A stretch of 64,000 nucleotides of DNA from positions 2,124,549-2,188,548 of the forward strand of contig NW_022985440.1 in the NCBI RefSeq assembly GCF_010093595.1, in the 5' to 3' direction. Source of the stretch: Mytilinidion resinicola (Eukaryota > Ascomycota > Dothideomycetes > Mytilinidiales > Mytilinidiaceae). Shown piece by piece: positions 1-10,973 of this stretch. Under the pieces are notes generated by a model. That model was not told the origin of the DNA. It was given only the letters and a program-made list of their open reading frames with translations, and made no database searches. The position numbers were made by a program, and so were the translations under genes. Numbering within the stretch: position 1 is the stretch's first letter; every line of letters begins with the position of its first letter.

Positions 1-2
1 CT

Positions 3-527
3 GCCTCGTTAAGCCAGGACGATGTCGATATGGACGACGATGACCTCGACATCATCTGCTCGCAGCCTCCAGACTCTCCTACGGCTCCCTTCTTGCGCCC
101 CCCACGCTTGAACGCCCAGCTGTTTCAGGAGTCGAATTCAGGAGGCCGCATTCCTACGCCCATACACGGCGCTTTCTATCCCCGCTTACCAACCCGCTCT
201 GCGAGCGACGTCAGTTCGATGGACCTAGAAGATCTGTCAGGGCTTCCGGTCGTTGGCAGAAAGCCGCCCGAACGAGATCGACGCATGCCCTCTCCCATCA
301 GCGAGGACGAAGCGACAGAGAGCCAGCTCTCGCGTCTCTCCGTCGGCGGCGCAGAAGAAATGGACATGGAAGACGCCGTGCGATCGCCAAGCCAGACCAC
401 CAAAACTGGAAGGGCGAGAAGCGGTGCGTTTACGGACAAGCGGAAGTTCTCTATGGGCTACCGCGACGACTGTGATAAGTGTCGAGCGAGAGTTCCGGGC
501 CATTACAGTCATTTTCTACCTGCTTAA
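3..527 (+). CDS. 3' end of a conserved-looking fungal protein (5' partial)
   Basis: The reading frame is open from the first full codon of the window to a TAA at 525-527, so this is the C-terminal part of a gene that begins outside the window. The sequence is acidic and Ser/Pro-rich for most of its length, which suggests disorder. It ends in a compact segment with a CxxC-type pair (DDCDKCRARVPGHYSHF) just before the stop. That short Cys/His tail looks like a conserved terminal motif of a fungal protein family, but I cannot name the family. The function is not assigned. No intron is evident in the visible part. Confidence 0.6.
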   Translation, partial: ASLSQDDVDMDDDDLDIICSQPPDSPTAPFLRPPRLNAQLFQESNSGGRIPTPIHGAFYPRLPTRSASDVSSMDLEDLSGLPVVGRKPPERDRRMPSPISEDEATESQLSRLSVGGAEEMDMEDAVRSPSQTTKTGRARSGAFTDKRKFSMGYRDDCDKCRARVPGHYSHFLPA

Positions 528-841
528 CGGCTTCTTAGGTACTTTACGGCGTTATGGAAATATCTATCATGAAATCTGCATATGATCAGGGTATGGGGGT
601 CATATGACTTGGCACTGAGAATTCAAACTGCTTCAAGTCCTCTTAAACCTAGTAGTCTAACTAGCTTATTTAAGGGACGCGTACATACTAGCAACACATC
701 AAAACCTAAGCGATTGCGGATGACGTTCATCATCCACTCGAAACCTGGCACCTTGCGGTGATGCCTCTTCCAGATCACGCGTGAAGCCGAAATAAGCCTA
801 CAGTCTTTCCAAGCTTCGGATTCTACCACCCCCTACTCATC
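528..841. other. intergenic, convergent gene ends
   Basis: This 314-bp stretch separates the 3' end of the first gene from the 3' end of the minus-strand acetyltransferase. I see no convincing coding or structural signal. Confidence 0.6.
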
Positions 842-1354
842 TCAATCACTCTCTTTCCCATCCTCCACCCCTTCCCCCAACACCTTCCTCAGAAACACCG
901 TCCCCTCAATCGGCGTCTCATAATACTTCTCACACCTTTCAAACCCCAAACTCTCATACAACCCAATCGCCGCACCCATCATCGGCAGCGTATCCAGCCT
1001 CATCTCGCCATAACCCCTCCTCCTCGCCGCCTCTATAACAGCCGCCACAAGCGCCCGTCCAACACCCAGTCCCCGGCCCGCCGGCGCTACCCATAGTCTT
1101 TTCACTTCGCAGCATCCGGAGCTCAACGGCCGTATCGCGACACAGCCTACTGCGATGCCGACAGTATCTCGTGCGAGGAGAAGCTCGCCAGAGGGCGCGG
1201 CGTATTTGCCCGGCATGCTTGCTAGTTCGGCGTCGAAGGCTTGGAAGGCGAGGTCGATGTCGAGCCAGGCGACGTAGTCTTTGAAGAGCTGGACGGTGGC
1301 GGCGAGGTCGGCGCTGATGCGGACGAGGATGATTTTGAGGCTGGTTTTAGACAT
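842..1354 (-). CDS. GNAT-family N-acetyltransferase
   Basis: This is a single-exon gene of 170 residues. It contains a GCN5-related N-acetyltransferase fold: a CEVKRLWVAP strand, then the acetyl-CoA pyrophosphate loop as RGLGVGRALV (the Q/RxxGxG/A motif), a helix, and the terminal strand-turn GLYESLGFERC. The family transfers an acetyl group from acetyl-CoA to an amine; the substrate cannot be read from sequence. The start at 1354 (MSKTSLKI) is preferred over an in-frame upstream Met at 1444 because the extra 30 residues have no GNAT character. The length is typical of small stand-alone GNAT enzymes. It is probably cytosolic, as no signal peptide is seen. Confidence 0.85.
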   Translation of the reverse strand: MSKTSLKIILVRISADLAATVQLFKDYVAWLDIDLAFQAFDAELASMPGKYAAPSGELLLARDTVGIAVGCVAIRPLSSGCCEVKRLWVAPAGRGLGVGRALVAAVIEAARRRGYGEMRLDTLPMMGAAIGLYESLGFERCEKYYETPIEGTVFLRKVLGEGVEDGKESD

Positions 1355-2261
1355 TTTAGGTGCTGGATTGGTGGAGATGTGATGAGTGGATTTTGGTGAG
1401 CAGAGATGGATAGTTATATAGGTACCGCCGATACTTGGAGTCATATAGCTTTAAAACCTCGACGTTGAGTAGTTTAGCTAAGAACACCCATAACAAACCA
1501 GATATGTATATTTACAACACGCCCTTCACTTCCCGCACCGTCCGGATATCCCCGGAACCACCATTTTTCCTACCTTTTCCCGCCTTTTCATCTACTAATG
1601 TACTACTCTCTCATTATTGAGCTTTCCTAAGTAGTTCCCTTCAAAACCTTCATCCCTTCCCAGTCCTCTTAAAAGGTTCAGACCTTATTTATTCCCCTTG
1701 AAGATCGGTTATGCCTTCCTCCCTCTTAGCGTTAACACCCTGCATGAGATCGGCGCTAGGATCGACGCTGTGGATCCTTTCAGTAGACCTCGATCCGGCC
1801 TCGTGGCTGTCCTCGTGGTATGGGTACGGGGTAATAGGTGTCATCTCATTCTCTCGCGGCAGTCCAATCCGCATGAGTTTGGAAATGCATACAGCGATTC
1901 TACCGCGAATTTGCTCCAACGATTACCTACACTGCATTGGCGATCTAGTAATATAAATCCCCTTTCAGGCGCCCTTCAACAAGAAGAGGCAGGCCACGAA
2001 GCTCCGTTCTAATCTTCATTCTGTAATGTACGCACTTTCCCTCCGTCCGTGTGTACGCTTGCCTATCACTGCTTCAAGTCCTCTGGTACATACATTATCT
2101 AGAATTGTATGGGATGTTTTCTTACCTCAAAACTGATCCCACCAAAGTCCATTTCCGCTTCGTACTCCCCGGCTGTCTACGCCCAGCACATGACTCCCGA
2201 GTAATGCAAGAGAGCCTCTGCCTAAAAGGCCGTATGTGAAAACACTTGAGACAACAGATCA
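1355..2261. other. intergenic region
   Basis: About 900 bp hold only short overlapping ORFs with no recognisable domains. This is the upstream region of the acetyltransferase and the downstream region of the F-box locus. Confidence 0.5.
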
Positions 2262-4113
2262 CTACCAGACTCCATCCGAGTCGAGGTCTTCTGAGCTAGA
2301 AGTTTCCTTGTCTGCGTCCGCGTCCTGCTTCACCAAGCTGGAAGATCCAGTGTCCATATCCTCGTCCTCAAACTCCCCTTCTTGCAACTCAACCTCCGAA
2401 TTCCCATCCTCCGAGTTACGCTCATCCAAACTTGCCTCTTCCAAGTCCGACCCCCGCGATTCCGACTCCCCCGATTCCGACTCCATCTCGTGCGAATACT
2501 CCGGGTACAGCGCCTCCGGCGTCAGCTCCTCCCACGGCAACTCGTACGAATCCAGGTCGTCCGACGAGAGCTCTGGCGGTTTGGTTAGAGGTAGCCGTGC
2601 ATCCGCAGACGTAGCCGCTCGCAACCGAACAAGGCGCTCAAACAAAGCGAACCTCACTTCGCCGTCTGCGAAATCATTTCACGACGCGTTTTTTTTTTAA
2701 CGTATCTGTAGTATCGGAGCCCGATACCTCCCCTGGTTAGCGACGAAGTCTTCATTGTCTTGAACTGAACGCCCCGTTCTCTGCACACTCGTTCTACTTC
2801 CTCATGCGGTGGAGCTGCAGGATACGTATAGCAGTCAATGCCATCGGACGTTGTTTCCAAAACCACGCGGTTAAGCCGCGGGAAGTCTGCACTCCTCACG
2901 ACCTCTTGCAGCTGCTCGCCCAGGGTTTTGTTAGTTGACAGTCCCTCGTCTCCGTAGATGGTTAACGACTCGAGGTTCGGGGGCAATGTGTCTTTCAAGC
3001 GGAAAGGAGCCAAGTCATCTTCACAATAACCGCCCAGCAGCGCTTCTGCCTGAACGCAGAGACTTTTCAGGCGCGTGAATGCACGCAGAGATTCAAAATA
3101 TGAGTTCGCAGGGCTGTGCAGTGGTGGGCTGCACGCGGTACAGTCGCGGTAAAAGTCCAGACGCTCAAGGGAGTTCCGGTGGGGTCTCAGATTCGTCCAC
3201 AGATCGGCGTTGGAGAGCTGTCTAGGTTTCTCCTGCGGCACGTTGCAGTCATTCAGATAGATTGAAAGGCGCGTTAGAGCCTTGGGGAAAGCGAGAAGGG
3301 CTAGTGCGTCGGCCGCTGTAAGCTGGGAATCATTGTGGTGAACAATGGTCAAGTCCTTGATACCAGAAGTCCGAGTACTGTTTCCGAAGCGAGCTGACGC
3401 TCCAAGTGGCTCGAAGTCGAAAAGAGAGACCTTGCGGAGACTTGGTAGTTGCAATACCGGCCATAAATGGTCAAGTCTGAGCTCATAGTTGTCACGAGCG
3501 CGCCAGTCTTTCCGGTAATTCCAAGCGCTGGTAAGATGGACCTCCTCCAGCCTTTGCAGTGGTAGATGTCCGTTGTGAGATTCGTCTTGTTGACCCTCCA
3601 GGGTCTTTTTGAGCACTGCGGCGAGGAAAATTTCCGTTTCTGGCAAATGAACGTACAATGTTGTTAACTCTGCCAGGCGTGTCAGCATCAGGGCCATCAG
3701 TGGCCTGGGATCGCTTTTGCGTAGGGCTTCCATGACATCCCTCTCTAGGTGCTCAATTCCGGCCATACGGATTGCGTCCCGGACCAGTTCGACTTCCCAA
3801 CCGTCTTCAGGGAATACGAAACGACTGCGTCCATGGACGAGCCCAAATGTCCAATTGCGAATGTGCAGGGTACGCACTTTCTTTGTGATATTCTCGCGGC
3901 CCATTATTGTGCGGAAGAACTTCCACAAAGAAGTAATTGAGGAGCGAGTACGTCGTACAACCATCTTGAATAGATTCGAGTGATCAGAATGTCGTGCCAC
4001 TCGCGATCGACGCGGGAAAGGTTGCAAAGCGAGTTAACGTCGCTTCTGCCATCGATTGCGTAGCCTATGACCTTATTGAATAGTTCCCTTGGTAGATGGG
4101 CCGGGTTCGGCAT
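2262..4113 (-). pseudogene. F-box protein with LRR-like body and acidic tail; one frameshift
   Basis: The N-terminus (from ATG 4113) reads MPNPAHLPRELFNKVIGYAI..., an F-box-like segment ending near LITRIYSRWLYD. The F-box family recruits substrates to SCF ubiquitin ligases. The body continues with SSITSLWKFFRTIMG, HIRNWTFG and leucine-rich segments but lies in another frame, so one nucleotide is missing near 3945-3955. The stretch is too short for an intron. A 62-nt intron (2727..2666, GTATCG...TTTCGCAG) then joins the body to a C-terminal exon (2665..2262) that is rich in Glu, Asp and Ser. Exons total 1790 nt, one short of a multiple of three, which supports a single-base deletion. An assembly error is possible. 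Intact relatives would be about 596 residues long. Confidence 0.8.
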
Positions 4114-4892
4114 TATTGTTTCTATTATGAAGCAACGCCAAAGCCAGAGAACTGTAGGCCCACGATGTTTCTATAGAGAGGCGGTTATAGTGTGCGGAGG
4201 GGCAAGGGGTACCATCGGCGAAACAGGGAGCCCAGCTATGTATACCGAATGAGCGCTCGAGAACGAAGTCGGAACGGCATATTCAGTTGAATATTCGGAA
4301 CGACAGCCAAACGCTTGACGATGTTACTTGGTGAGCGAGGTAGTCAGGATAATGATGTTGATTGCGGTAAAGGTGTTTCGCTGCCTGTGCTATCCCATAA
4401 TTCTTAGCCGTCCAATGGGAAACCACTAGCGCCGCAAAAACGCCGTATTTGTCGACGTACAACACAGCCGTTCCTCAGCTGACTTAAAACTTCAAGCGCT
4501 TGCCACCAGTGTAACCATCCTTGATACTTGACCATGGGACCGCAACACAGGAGAGTGAGATTTTGTTCTTGTTAGTCACGGCGAGGGCTGAGGGCTGAGG
4601 GAGTCAAGAATACTGCGAAGAAACACTGGTTTCATTAAACGTAAGGGATTAGTCGTGAATGTACACAGATTAAGGAATTGGGAAGTAGGGAGAGAGAAGA
4701 GCTGGAACGCTCCTTGTAAGTAGAACGCGAGTAGAAAGACAAGTAGAGGAAAATTAGTGTGGAAGATTCAAGTCTTTCATTGTCTATCTACCGAGAAACT
4801 TGTTCAGTAAGTAAAGCAAGAAAAGGAATATTACTAAGTCCCCCTCCCCTTAAGCCCCCAGCCGTCATGCCCCCCCTAATCTCTGCCCCTCT
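4114..4892. other. intergenic region
   Basis: About 780 bp without a supported gene. There are only short ORFs, and no repeats were noted. Confidence 0.5.
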
Positions 4893-5018
4893 TTACAGCC
4901 CTTTGCAAACACCGCAATCTATATGCCGGCATGTAGGGCAACAAGGCCAACAGTTGGGATCATAGCTCCATTTGCTGCCACACTTGCAGCACTGCCAACC
5001 TGGGAACTGCGCTGCCAT
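4893..5018 (-). CDS. 41-residue Cys-rich zinc-binding-like microprotein
   Basis: A short ORF starts at ATG 5018 and ends at TAA 4895-4893. It reads MAAQFPGWQCCKCGSKW..., followed by CWPCCPTCRHIDCGVC near the end. It has nine cysteines in CxxC/CCxxC spacing, one His and three Trp. The layout W-x-C-C-x-C ... C-x2-C-C-x2-C-x-H-x2-C-x2-C resembles small fungal zinc-ribbon-like proteins seen in many Pezizomycotina, where the same Cys frame is often embedded in or stands as a short protein. Two binding sites for Zn are plausible (inference). There is no signal peptide. It is isolated between the F-box locus and eIF2A. An additional 5' exon cannot be excluded. Confidence 0.6.
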   Translation of the reverse strand: MAAQFPGWQCCKCGSKWSYDPNCWPCCPTCRHIDCGVCKGL

Positions 5019-5630
5019 GTTCGATTACCAGCGTAGAATCAAGATAGGTTTCCAGAACTTGGGGTAGCTCTGATATAGACTTGTGAGTTTTGGTTTCAGA
5101 TGTGAGACGTTCGAGACTTTCGACGCAGACTGTGGTGTTTGAATTATGTAAATCGTTGTTGGATATACAAAGGTAGCAGAGAAACTTGATATGATGAAGA
5201 AAGAAAATAAAGGGCTTGACATATCTTCTTGTACCGTGAGTTATGGCTATGACAGCGCGACGCACAGCACATTAAACTTGCTGGCTGCGTGTGAGTATCA
5301 GAAAGAGAACGTGGTTGATGATGATGTGCCTAATAGCGTACGTGCGTGCACTATCCTGCTCTTGAAGTCAGTGGTGGATTCAAGAGTCACCAACCATGAA
5401 ATCACACTGCTCGTGCCCCCCATGTGGGATCAAATCCGACTTTTATCTTTTTTTTTCAATAATTTCCGTTCAGTGTCTCTATCTACACTCACCCAACCAG
5501 CAGGCGTGAGCCCCCTCATCTCAATCTCATTCCCATCTACCTCATCCCCGCCGCACCGCAGCGACGCATCTATGATAGATCACAGATCGATATATCACAG
5601 ATCGGGTACCTCCCCTCCATCCACACGAGT
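5019..5630. other. intergenic region
   Basis: About 610 bp between the microprotein start and the eIF2A stop. The plus-strand ORF crossing it overlaps the eIF2A tail and has no recognisable domain. Confidence 0.45.
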
Positions 5631-8203
5631 TTACTCAGTAAATCCCAACCCCCTCAGCTCCTTCCGAATCGACTCCTCAGTCCCAATCTTCTTAACCTGC
5701 GTATCCTCCAGCTTCTCCCCACCCGCCTGGCGCATCTTCAAATCGTCAATCGCGCGAATCTTCTTCAGCAAAGACCGCACCTTCTTATCCTGCGGACTGC
5801 CACCACCACCAGGCGACGTGACGGCAAGGTCCGGCACGATAGCCGGTGTCTGGGTTTGCGTCTGGAGCTGTATCGGCGGAGTTCGAGGCGGCGGTGCAGT
5901 GGCAGCTTGAGGAGCCTGCTGCTGAGGCTGTTGAGGTTGCTGAGGCTGTCTTGGTCCGGCCTGGTACCCGGATCCTGCACGTGAGTGATGCTGCTGCTGC
6001 CCTTGCTGGCCCTGCTGCTGATAGCGGTTGTTGTAGTTCTGGTTCTGATACTGATTCTGGTTCTGGTTCTGATTCTCGTCGTAGCCGGAGTTGTTGCGGC
6101 GATGCGGACTATGGCCTTGATAACCACGCTGCTGGCTCGGGCTCCTCCCGCCGCCTTGGCTGCCGAAGCCTCCGTTCTTGCTCCTGCTGCGTTCGTGACG
6201 TGGTCCCCCTCTTTGCTCAGGCCGGCCTGGGTTAGCAGGGCCGTTAGGAGTTTCGCCATCTGCACCCGCTGCTAGTCCTGCTGCTCGTTCAGCCGCCTCT
6301 TTAGCTTTTTTTGCCTCGCGTTTCTTCTTGTTCTTGAGTGCGGCCTTTGAGAGCGCCTCCTCGCCTTCTCCAGTTCCGGTGAGACTGACGCCTCCGCCAG
6401 GCGCGGCGCCGGGAGGAAGTGGCTCGACTGGCTCTGCACCAGGAACCTCACGACGACGGGGTTTGCCGAAACCATTGGAGCTGTTTCCGGAAGTCGACGA
6501 GATGCCGTTGTTGCTATACGCCGCACCGCCTTCGTCTTCGCGCTTGAAGTGCAGCGGTGTGCTAGTTCCGCGAGCACCAGGGGGACGATATGCTCCTGCA
6601 GGCTTAGACGACGTTTTCACCGTGCCAAGGTAAGCCAGAGCAGAAGCGTGCGGCGTAGGGACCGGATGGAGCGGGTCCTCCAGCGGATGTGTAAGCGTCG
6701 ACTGCGGGCGCCAGGTGACGTGGTACAGCTCGGTCATCTCCTCGTTGTACATAATGCCACCTCCCACATGCCAGATACGGATTCCGTTGTCGACACGGAG
6801 ACGAGGGCTCGTGGTTGCTGTGAGGATGTGTTTGCCATCTGGACTCCATTCGCAGACGCTGGCGTTGCTTGCTTCGATAGTGCATACTTTCGCATAATCT
6901 TTTTCAAGATCGTAGATGTCCATCTGTCCTGCCAAGTTTCCAAATCCAGCAACAAGAACAAACCGACCGTGAGGGGAAAATAGTATCGTATTGCGCGGTG
7001 CGAGATTGAAGCTGTGGGTCGCAACGCCACGTGCGTTGAATATGGTGGTTTTAGCTGGCATGTACCCGTACACAACACCGAACTCTTTCGAGTTTGGTGA
7101 CCATGATACATCATGGATCGGGCCCTCCTTGTCTACTTGAGGTCAGCCTAGCTCACATGATGATTCCGACAGTGTTACGTACCGAGTTGAATTCTGGAGT
7201 CGAATCCACCACTGGCGCTAAGAACATACATGTTTGTTTCGCCGTAGTAGCTCTTGTTCGTCTTGTCGACTTCTGTTTGAGCAAGAACAATTACGCTCGT
7301 GCCTAACTCATTCCATTTGAATTGAACCTTGTCCCCTTTGAAGAATGTCTTCTGTGATACTGGAGAGTTGAACTGGGGAACTTGGAAAAGCTTGACGGCG
7401 GCGGGAAGGCCCTAAGGTAGTATTAGTAGATGGCAATACCGAAGAAGCTCTAAAACTCACTTTCCGCTCCGGAACAAAAACAGCAACTGAATGGTTCTTG
7501 CCAGGCGAGACCCCAAAAGTCGTGACCCCCTCAACAATGAGCTTGTTCCAGACCGTCCCCAAGTCTCCAGACTCGTAGAACTGCACCTCGTTCGTCACTG
7601 AGCGAGCGCAAAACTTCTCGTCGGACGTGTATTGCAGATTCCAGCCAGTTTGTGATTTCTGCACGAACTTGCCCACCATTGTTGGCTCTTCATCCTCTCC
7701 AACCAGCGTCTTCCAGACCTTCAGATTCTTGATAGCATTGCCGTCGTCGTCTTTCCCAGGCCGCTGCCATGTTATAATGTAGGTTCCCAATGGCGAGAAA
7801 CCAAGCTCGAAGACGTTTGGGGTAGGCAGTGTCGCAACGATGTAGCCGACAGAGCAATCAATGACCGAAACCCTAAGAAGACGTATTAGTATTACTTCTG
7901 GCATGAGGCGTCCAGTGAGTTGCGCTTACTGTTCGGGTGATGCCCATGCGAAATACCGGCTGTCTGGGCTGTAACAGCAGCATCGAAGGTTGCCTTCCGG
8001 GCTGGAGCGCAAGAAGTCAGTTTGAATACTATTGAGTTGGATTGTAACAGAGCATACCGAACGAATCCAGCCAGTTGTTCATATACTGGGGCGGCGTTGA
8101 GGATTCCGATGCCCTTGGAGGTGCGGTCTAGGCAGAATTGTTAGCATCAGGCGACGCCTAGAGGGTGGCAGAACGTACAAGCTAGCTGCGTTGGAACAGA
8201 CAT
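5631..8203 (-). CDS. Eukaryotic translation initiation factor 2A (eIF2A)
   Basis: Six exons: 8203-8179, 8127-8058, 8001-7930, 7872-7461, 7411-7183 and 7132-5631, separated by 49-57-nt introns. They total 2310 nt and encode 769 residues. The N-terminus MSVPTQLAYRTSKGIGILN and GFVRPEGNLRCCCYSPD are typical of eIF2A. The beta-propeller follows, with WNELGTSVIVLAQTEVDK, the hallmark GPIHDVSWSPNSKEFGVVYG, and MPAKTTIFN. A long low-complexity tail comes next (Gln/Asn and Gly/Arg/Ser rich), with a Lys-rich coiled segment (NKKKREAKKAKEAAERAAG). The end, KKVRSLLKKIRAIDDLK...LRGLGF, is the conserved C-terminal helix. The factor binds initiator tRNA and 40S subunits and supports eIF2-independent initiation; it is cytosolic. 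The last acceptor could also be placed 3 nt earlier, adding one residue. Confidence 0.95.
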
Positions 8204-9071
8204 ATCTGTGTACTACTAAAAGTCACAGACTGGAGAGCAGTGTCGGTGTGGGAGCGATTGTGGGCTTTGTTGTCCGAGTCAGTTCAGCTTTGCGGGCCAA
8301 AGGGCAGTGCAGTGCCAGCGGCGAGAGTCGGCTTGGCTTGGGTGCGTTGAGAATGACGTGTACTGTTGGGGTGGTTTTGAAGGCCAGTACAGCACACGAG
8401 GCAACGGCTGCACGAGGAGGGCGGCGGACACACACGTGGAGTAGAAAAAGGCGGAGACGGCGTGGAGTGAGCAGGCAAGGCCTCAGGTATTTCGCATTCA
8501 TGCTGCCAAGAGTTCAGCTTTCGCTAATTGTTTCCTGCGCGCACTCGGCCTTCACCATTGCCAGCTGTAAGACTGCTGATCACTATCTTCGGTATCTCTA
8601 CGTATCGAGGACGCTCAATTTTGAGAAGTATCTGGGGCTCAGAATCCAATCATCCTACTTCGCATCTTGAGCTCCGTATCGCGCGTCATTCGCCCTCACC
8701 ATCCACATGCTAAACTCGTATAGCGAGGTCGCTAATGCCATGTCATCACACATTAAGAACCATCTTCACTTATGTTATTTCATGCGCCTGGGCCTTCGCC
8801 TTCTCGCTGTCTCAGAGACATCAAAGGTTTGCGTGGCTTTTTTCTAACGTGCCTTATCACCGATAGTAAGAATGCTACTGAATACCAAAGGGGGTTTAGT
8901 CTAAGAAATCTGATGCCAATGCAGTAAACAATGTGTCTAGAGGTGTATAATCTAACGGCTGCCCACAGTGAAAAAGCAAGTCGACAATGGCAGCATCTGA
9001 GGGCGCTGAATAAGGCGGGAACTCGCAAGCTCGCACCGGATCGAGGTTGAAAGTTGAAGGCGGTTTTGCGG
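8204..9071. other. upstream region of eIF2A
   Basis: About 870 bp with no supported gene. ORFs on both strands here lack domains. It contains the presumed eIF2A promoter. Confidence 0.5.
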
Positions 9072-9652
9072 CTATCCACTCTCGTCACCATAATAGATAC
9101 CGTATCCTCTTTCACACCACGTCTGATATTCACTCCTCCCCGATGCCTGCGAGTCGCCATTCCTTCTCCTAGAAGATCGCCGGGGTGCGTTTCGAGGAGA
9201 CTGGGATGATGTATTTGGGGCATCTGTAGACGCAGTGCCGGCCTCCACAGCATTACTAGCACCTGATCTTGACAACGGGCTCTCGGCATCTGATAAGTGG
9301 CTTTTGGCTGAGTAGTAGGCGCTGTCGGATTCCCATGACTGGTTCCTGGCATCCAACGACTGACTATTGTCTTCTTGGAACTGGCTTTGAGTTTCTGTAA
9401 ACTGGCTTTCTGTAGCCTCCTCCGGAACGGCATCCCTTGTAGCCGCTATCTCCGGCGAAGTCGTCGATTTTGTCTGAGTAACCGCCACTGTCACTTCTTG
9501 AGCTCCTTGGACCCTCCTCTCCTATCAACGGTGTTGGCTTTCTCCGTGTTTGCGCCGGGGAGTATTTTGGTCTTTCGTCTGGACTTCGGCTCCCTGTGCA
9601 AATATCAATACGCCATTTCGATCCAGACAGCCCGGTGCCAGGAGCTAGAGAT
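9072..9652 (-). pseudogene. coding-like Ser/Gln-rich stretch without a start codon
   Basis: Two consecutive minus-strand frames look coding but neither has an ATG. The upstream one reads GTGLSGSKWRIDICTGSRSP... and then SRSDSGGYSDKIDDFAG. The downstream one reads ATESQFTETQSQFQEDNSQ, then SWESDSAYYSAKSHLSDAES, and ends YQTWCERGYGIYYGDESG. The switch lies near 9430-9500 and would need an indel or an unrecognised intron. The stretch begins directly after the stop codon of Ies6. It could be a frameshifted remnant or a gene whose first exon I cannot find. No domain is recognised, so confidence that it is a functional gene is low. Confidence 0.3.
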
Positions 9653-9655
9653 GCA

Positions 9656-10231
9656 TCACTTCAACACCGTGTGAGCACCCCTTGCTGCCAGATACCCCTC
9701 CGCTAGCCCTGGGCCCAGACTTCGAACCACTCCAAACATTTCCTTATTGGCGTAACGGAGGCGAGTCTTGGGGTCGGTGTATGTCGTTGGTAGCCCGGTG
9801 ATATCGCAGTACTTCTTGTGGGCGGCCGGGTGCAGAGAAGGTGCCGCTTCAATGTTCGTATATGTCGCTGCAGGTCCGCTAGTCAGCCCAGATGCCTTCA
9901 AGTTCTTCTCTAAGACGAGGGTAGAGAGGCTCTGGGCGGCTTGTGCGATGTTTGAAGTTGGGTGAGAACCACCGATGGGTGTGCCAGCTCCACCTGTCGC
10001 TGTCGTAGAATAGGGGAGAAGGGGCGTGGAGGCGCCGCTGTTGTTTTGTGTGGCCATGACTGAATTCTCTTTGCGGGAGGCATCGGCAATGATCTGCTTG
10101 ACGTTCTTGTTTCGGCGCTGGGCCGCCTTCCAGCCGGGATTTCGAAATGGCTTTGGGACAGCGTAGATGTCGAGCTGGTCTAGGAGGGCCTGATGCGTGT
10201 GCTCATCCGAGGCTTGCGTGAGAGGTGCCAT
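9656..10231 (-). CDS. IES6: INO80 complex subunit Ies6 (YL1 C-terminal domain)
   Basis: A single exon of 191 residues from ATG 10231. Near the N-terminus it has a short basic helix with PKPFRNPGWKAAQRRNKNVK. The C-terminal third is a YL1 nuclear-protein C-terminal domain: KKYCDITGLPTTYTDPKTRL, RYANKEMFGVVRSL and the final EGYLAARGAHTVLK. This layout matches Ies6, the INO80 chromatin-remodelling subunit that pairs with Arp5, rather than the longer Vps72/Swc2 family. It acts in the nucleus on nucleosome spacing and H2A.Z dynamics. It is divergent from Dad4 across 314 bp, and the Arp5 gene follows Dad4, so both halves of the Arp5-Ies6 module are neighbours. The middle is Ser/Thr/Gly-rich and probably disordered. 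Confidence 0.93.
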   Translation of the reverse strand: MAPLTQASDEHTHQALLDQLDIYAVPKPFRNPGWKAAQRRNKNVKQIIADASRKENSVMATQNNSGASTPLLPYSTTATGGAGTPIGGSHPTSNIAQAAQSLSTLVLEKNLKASGLTSGPAATYTNIEAAPSLHPAAHKKYCDITGLPTTYTDPKTRLRYANKEMFGVVRSLGPGLAEGYLAARGAHTVLK

Positions 10232-10545
10232 GATGGTTGATAGCGAGTATTGAACGTGATATGATATGATGTTGAGTGGTTTCTGAGTTACTCGTAGCTT
10301 CGGTCGTGAGGTGTGTGTTACGATGGTGGAGTGGAGAAGATGGTTTTTGCGATAGAGTGACTGAAGATGTGTGGAGGATGTCGTTTCCGGACTTGAGCGT
10401 GGAGGTGGTTACCGCCTTTGGCTTGAAAGCTTGGCGTGATCTAGCGCGTTGTTTTGTAGAATATGAGAAGCAACACTTCGACAATCGACAACCAGACTAC
10501 GAATACCTTCAAAGCGCACCAGTTTGTGGGGTACTACTGTTTGCC
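10232..10545. promoter_or_regulatory. divergent promoter region between Ies6 and Dad4
   Basis: A 314-bp interval lies between the two start codons of oppositely oriented genes, so it must carry both promoters. I see no clear TATA box or named binding site. Confidence 0.55.
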
Positions 10546-10973
10546 ATGGTAAGTTTCTCTAATTTCACACTGCTGTCCTGTGCTGAGATGATGCATAGGA
10601 AAGTCCACACGAGCACCAACAGAGCCTCTTGCTCTCTAGAATCATAACAAACGTGGTAAGTGCCTCTATCCAAGACTTTTACGGCAGTTGCTCACGGTGG
10701 CCTAGGAGAAGCTCAATGAAGCAATCATGCAGTTGAACAAGAATCTGCAGGTTCGTGGACATCCAGATTGTCCAGCGTTGCGCTTCTGACCAAGTACTAC
10801 TTCCAGGAGATTAACATTCAGAATATGGATGTGGAGTTGGTTGCCCAGATGTTCAAGAACTATCAGTCGAACGTGCTATTCCATCTTGAAGGTCAGATAT
10901 TGATACCCGTCCAAATGCGGACCGCAGAGCTAATATGATTTCAGCCACCGACAGCCTCAAGGAGCCAGCATGA
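10546..10973 (+). CDS. DAD4: DASH/Dam1 complex subunit Dad4
   Basis: Five tiny exons: 10546-10548 (only the ATG), 10599-10655, 10706-10750, 10807-10891 and 10945-10973. All introns have GT...AG ends (GTAAGT, GTAAGT, GTTCGT, GTCAGA donors). They total 219 nt and encode 72 residues, the same length as budding-yeast Dad4. Recognisable segments are [40 protein letters not shown] and [20 protein letters not shown]. The protein is one of the small helical subunits of the DASH/Dam1 ring that couples kinetochores to microtubule ends in mitosis. Because no exon exceeds 85 nt, the gene is invisible to simple ORF calling. The start codon as a three-base exon is unusual but is supported by the perfect phase of all junctions. 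Confidence 0.93.
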
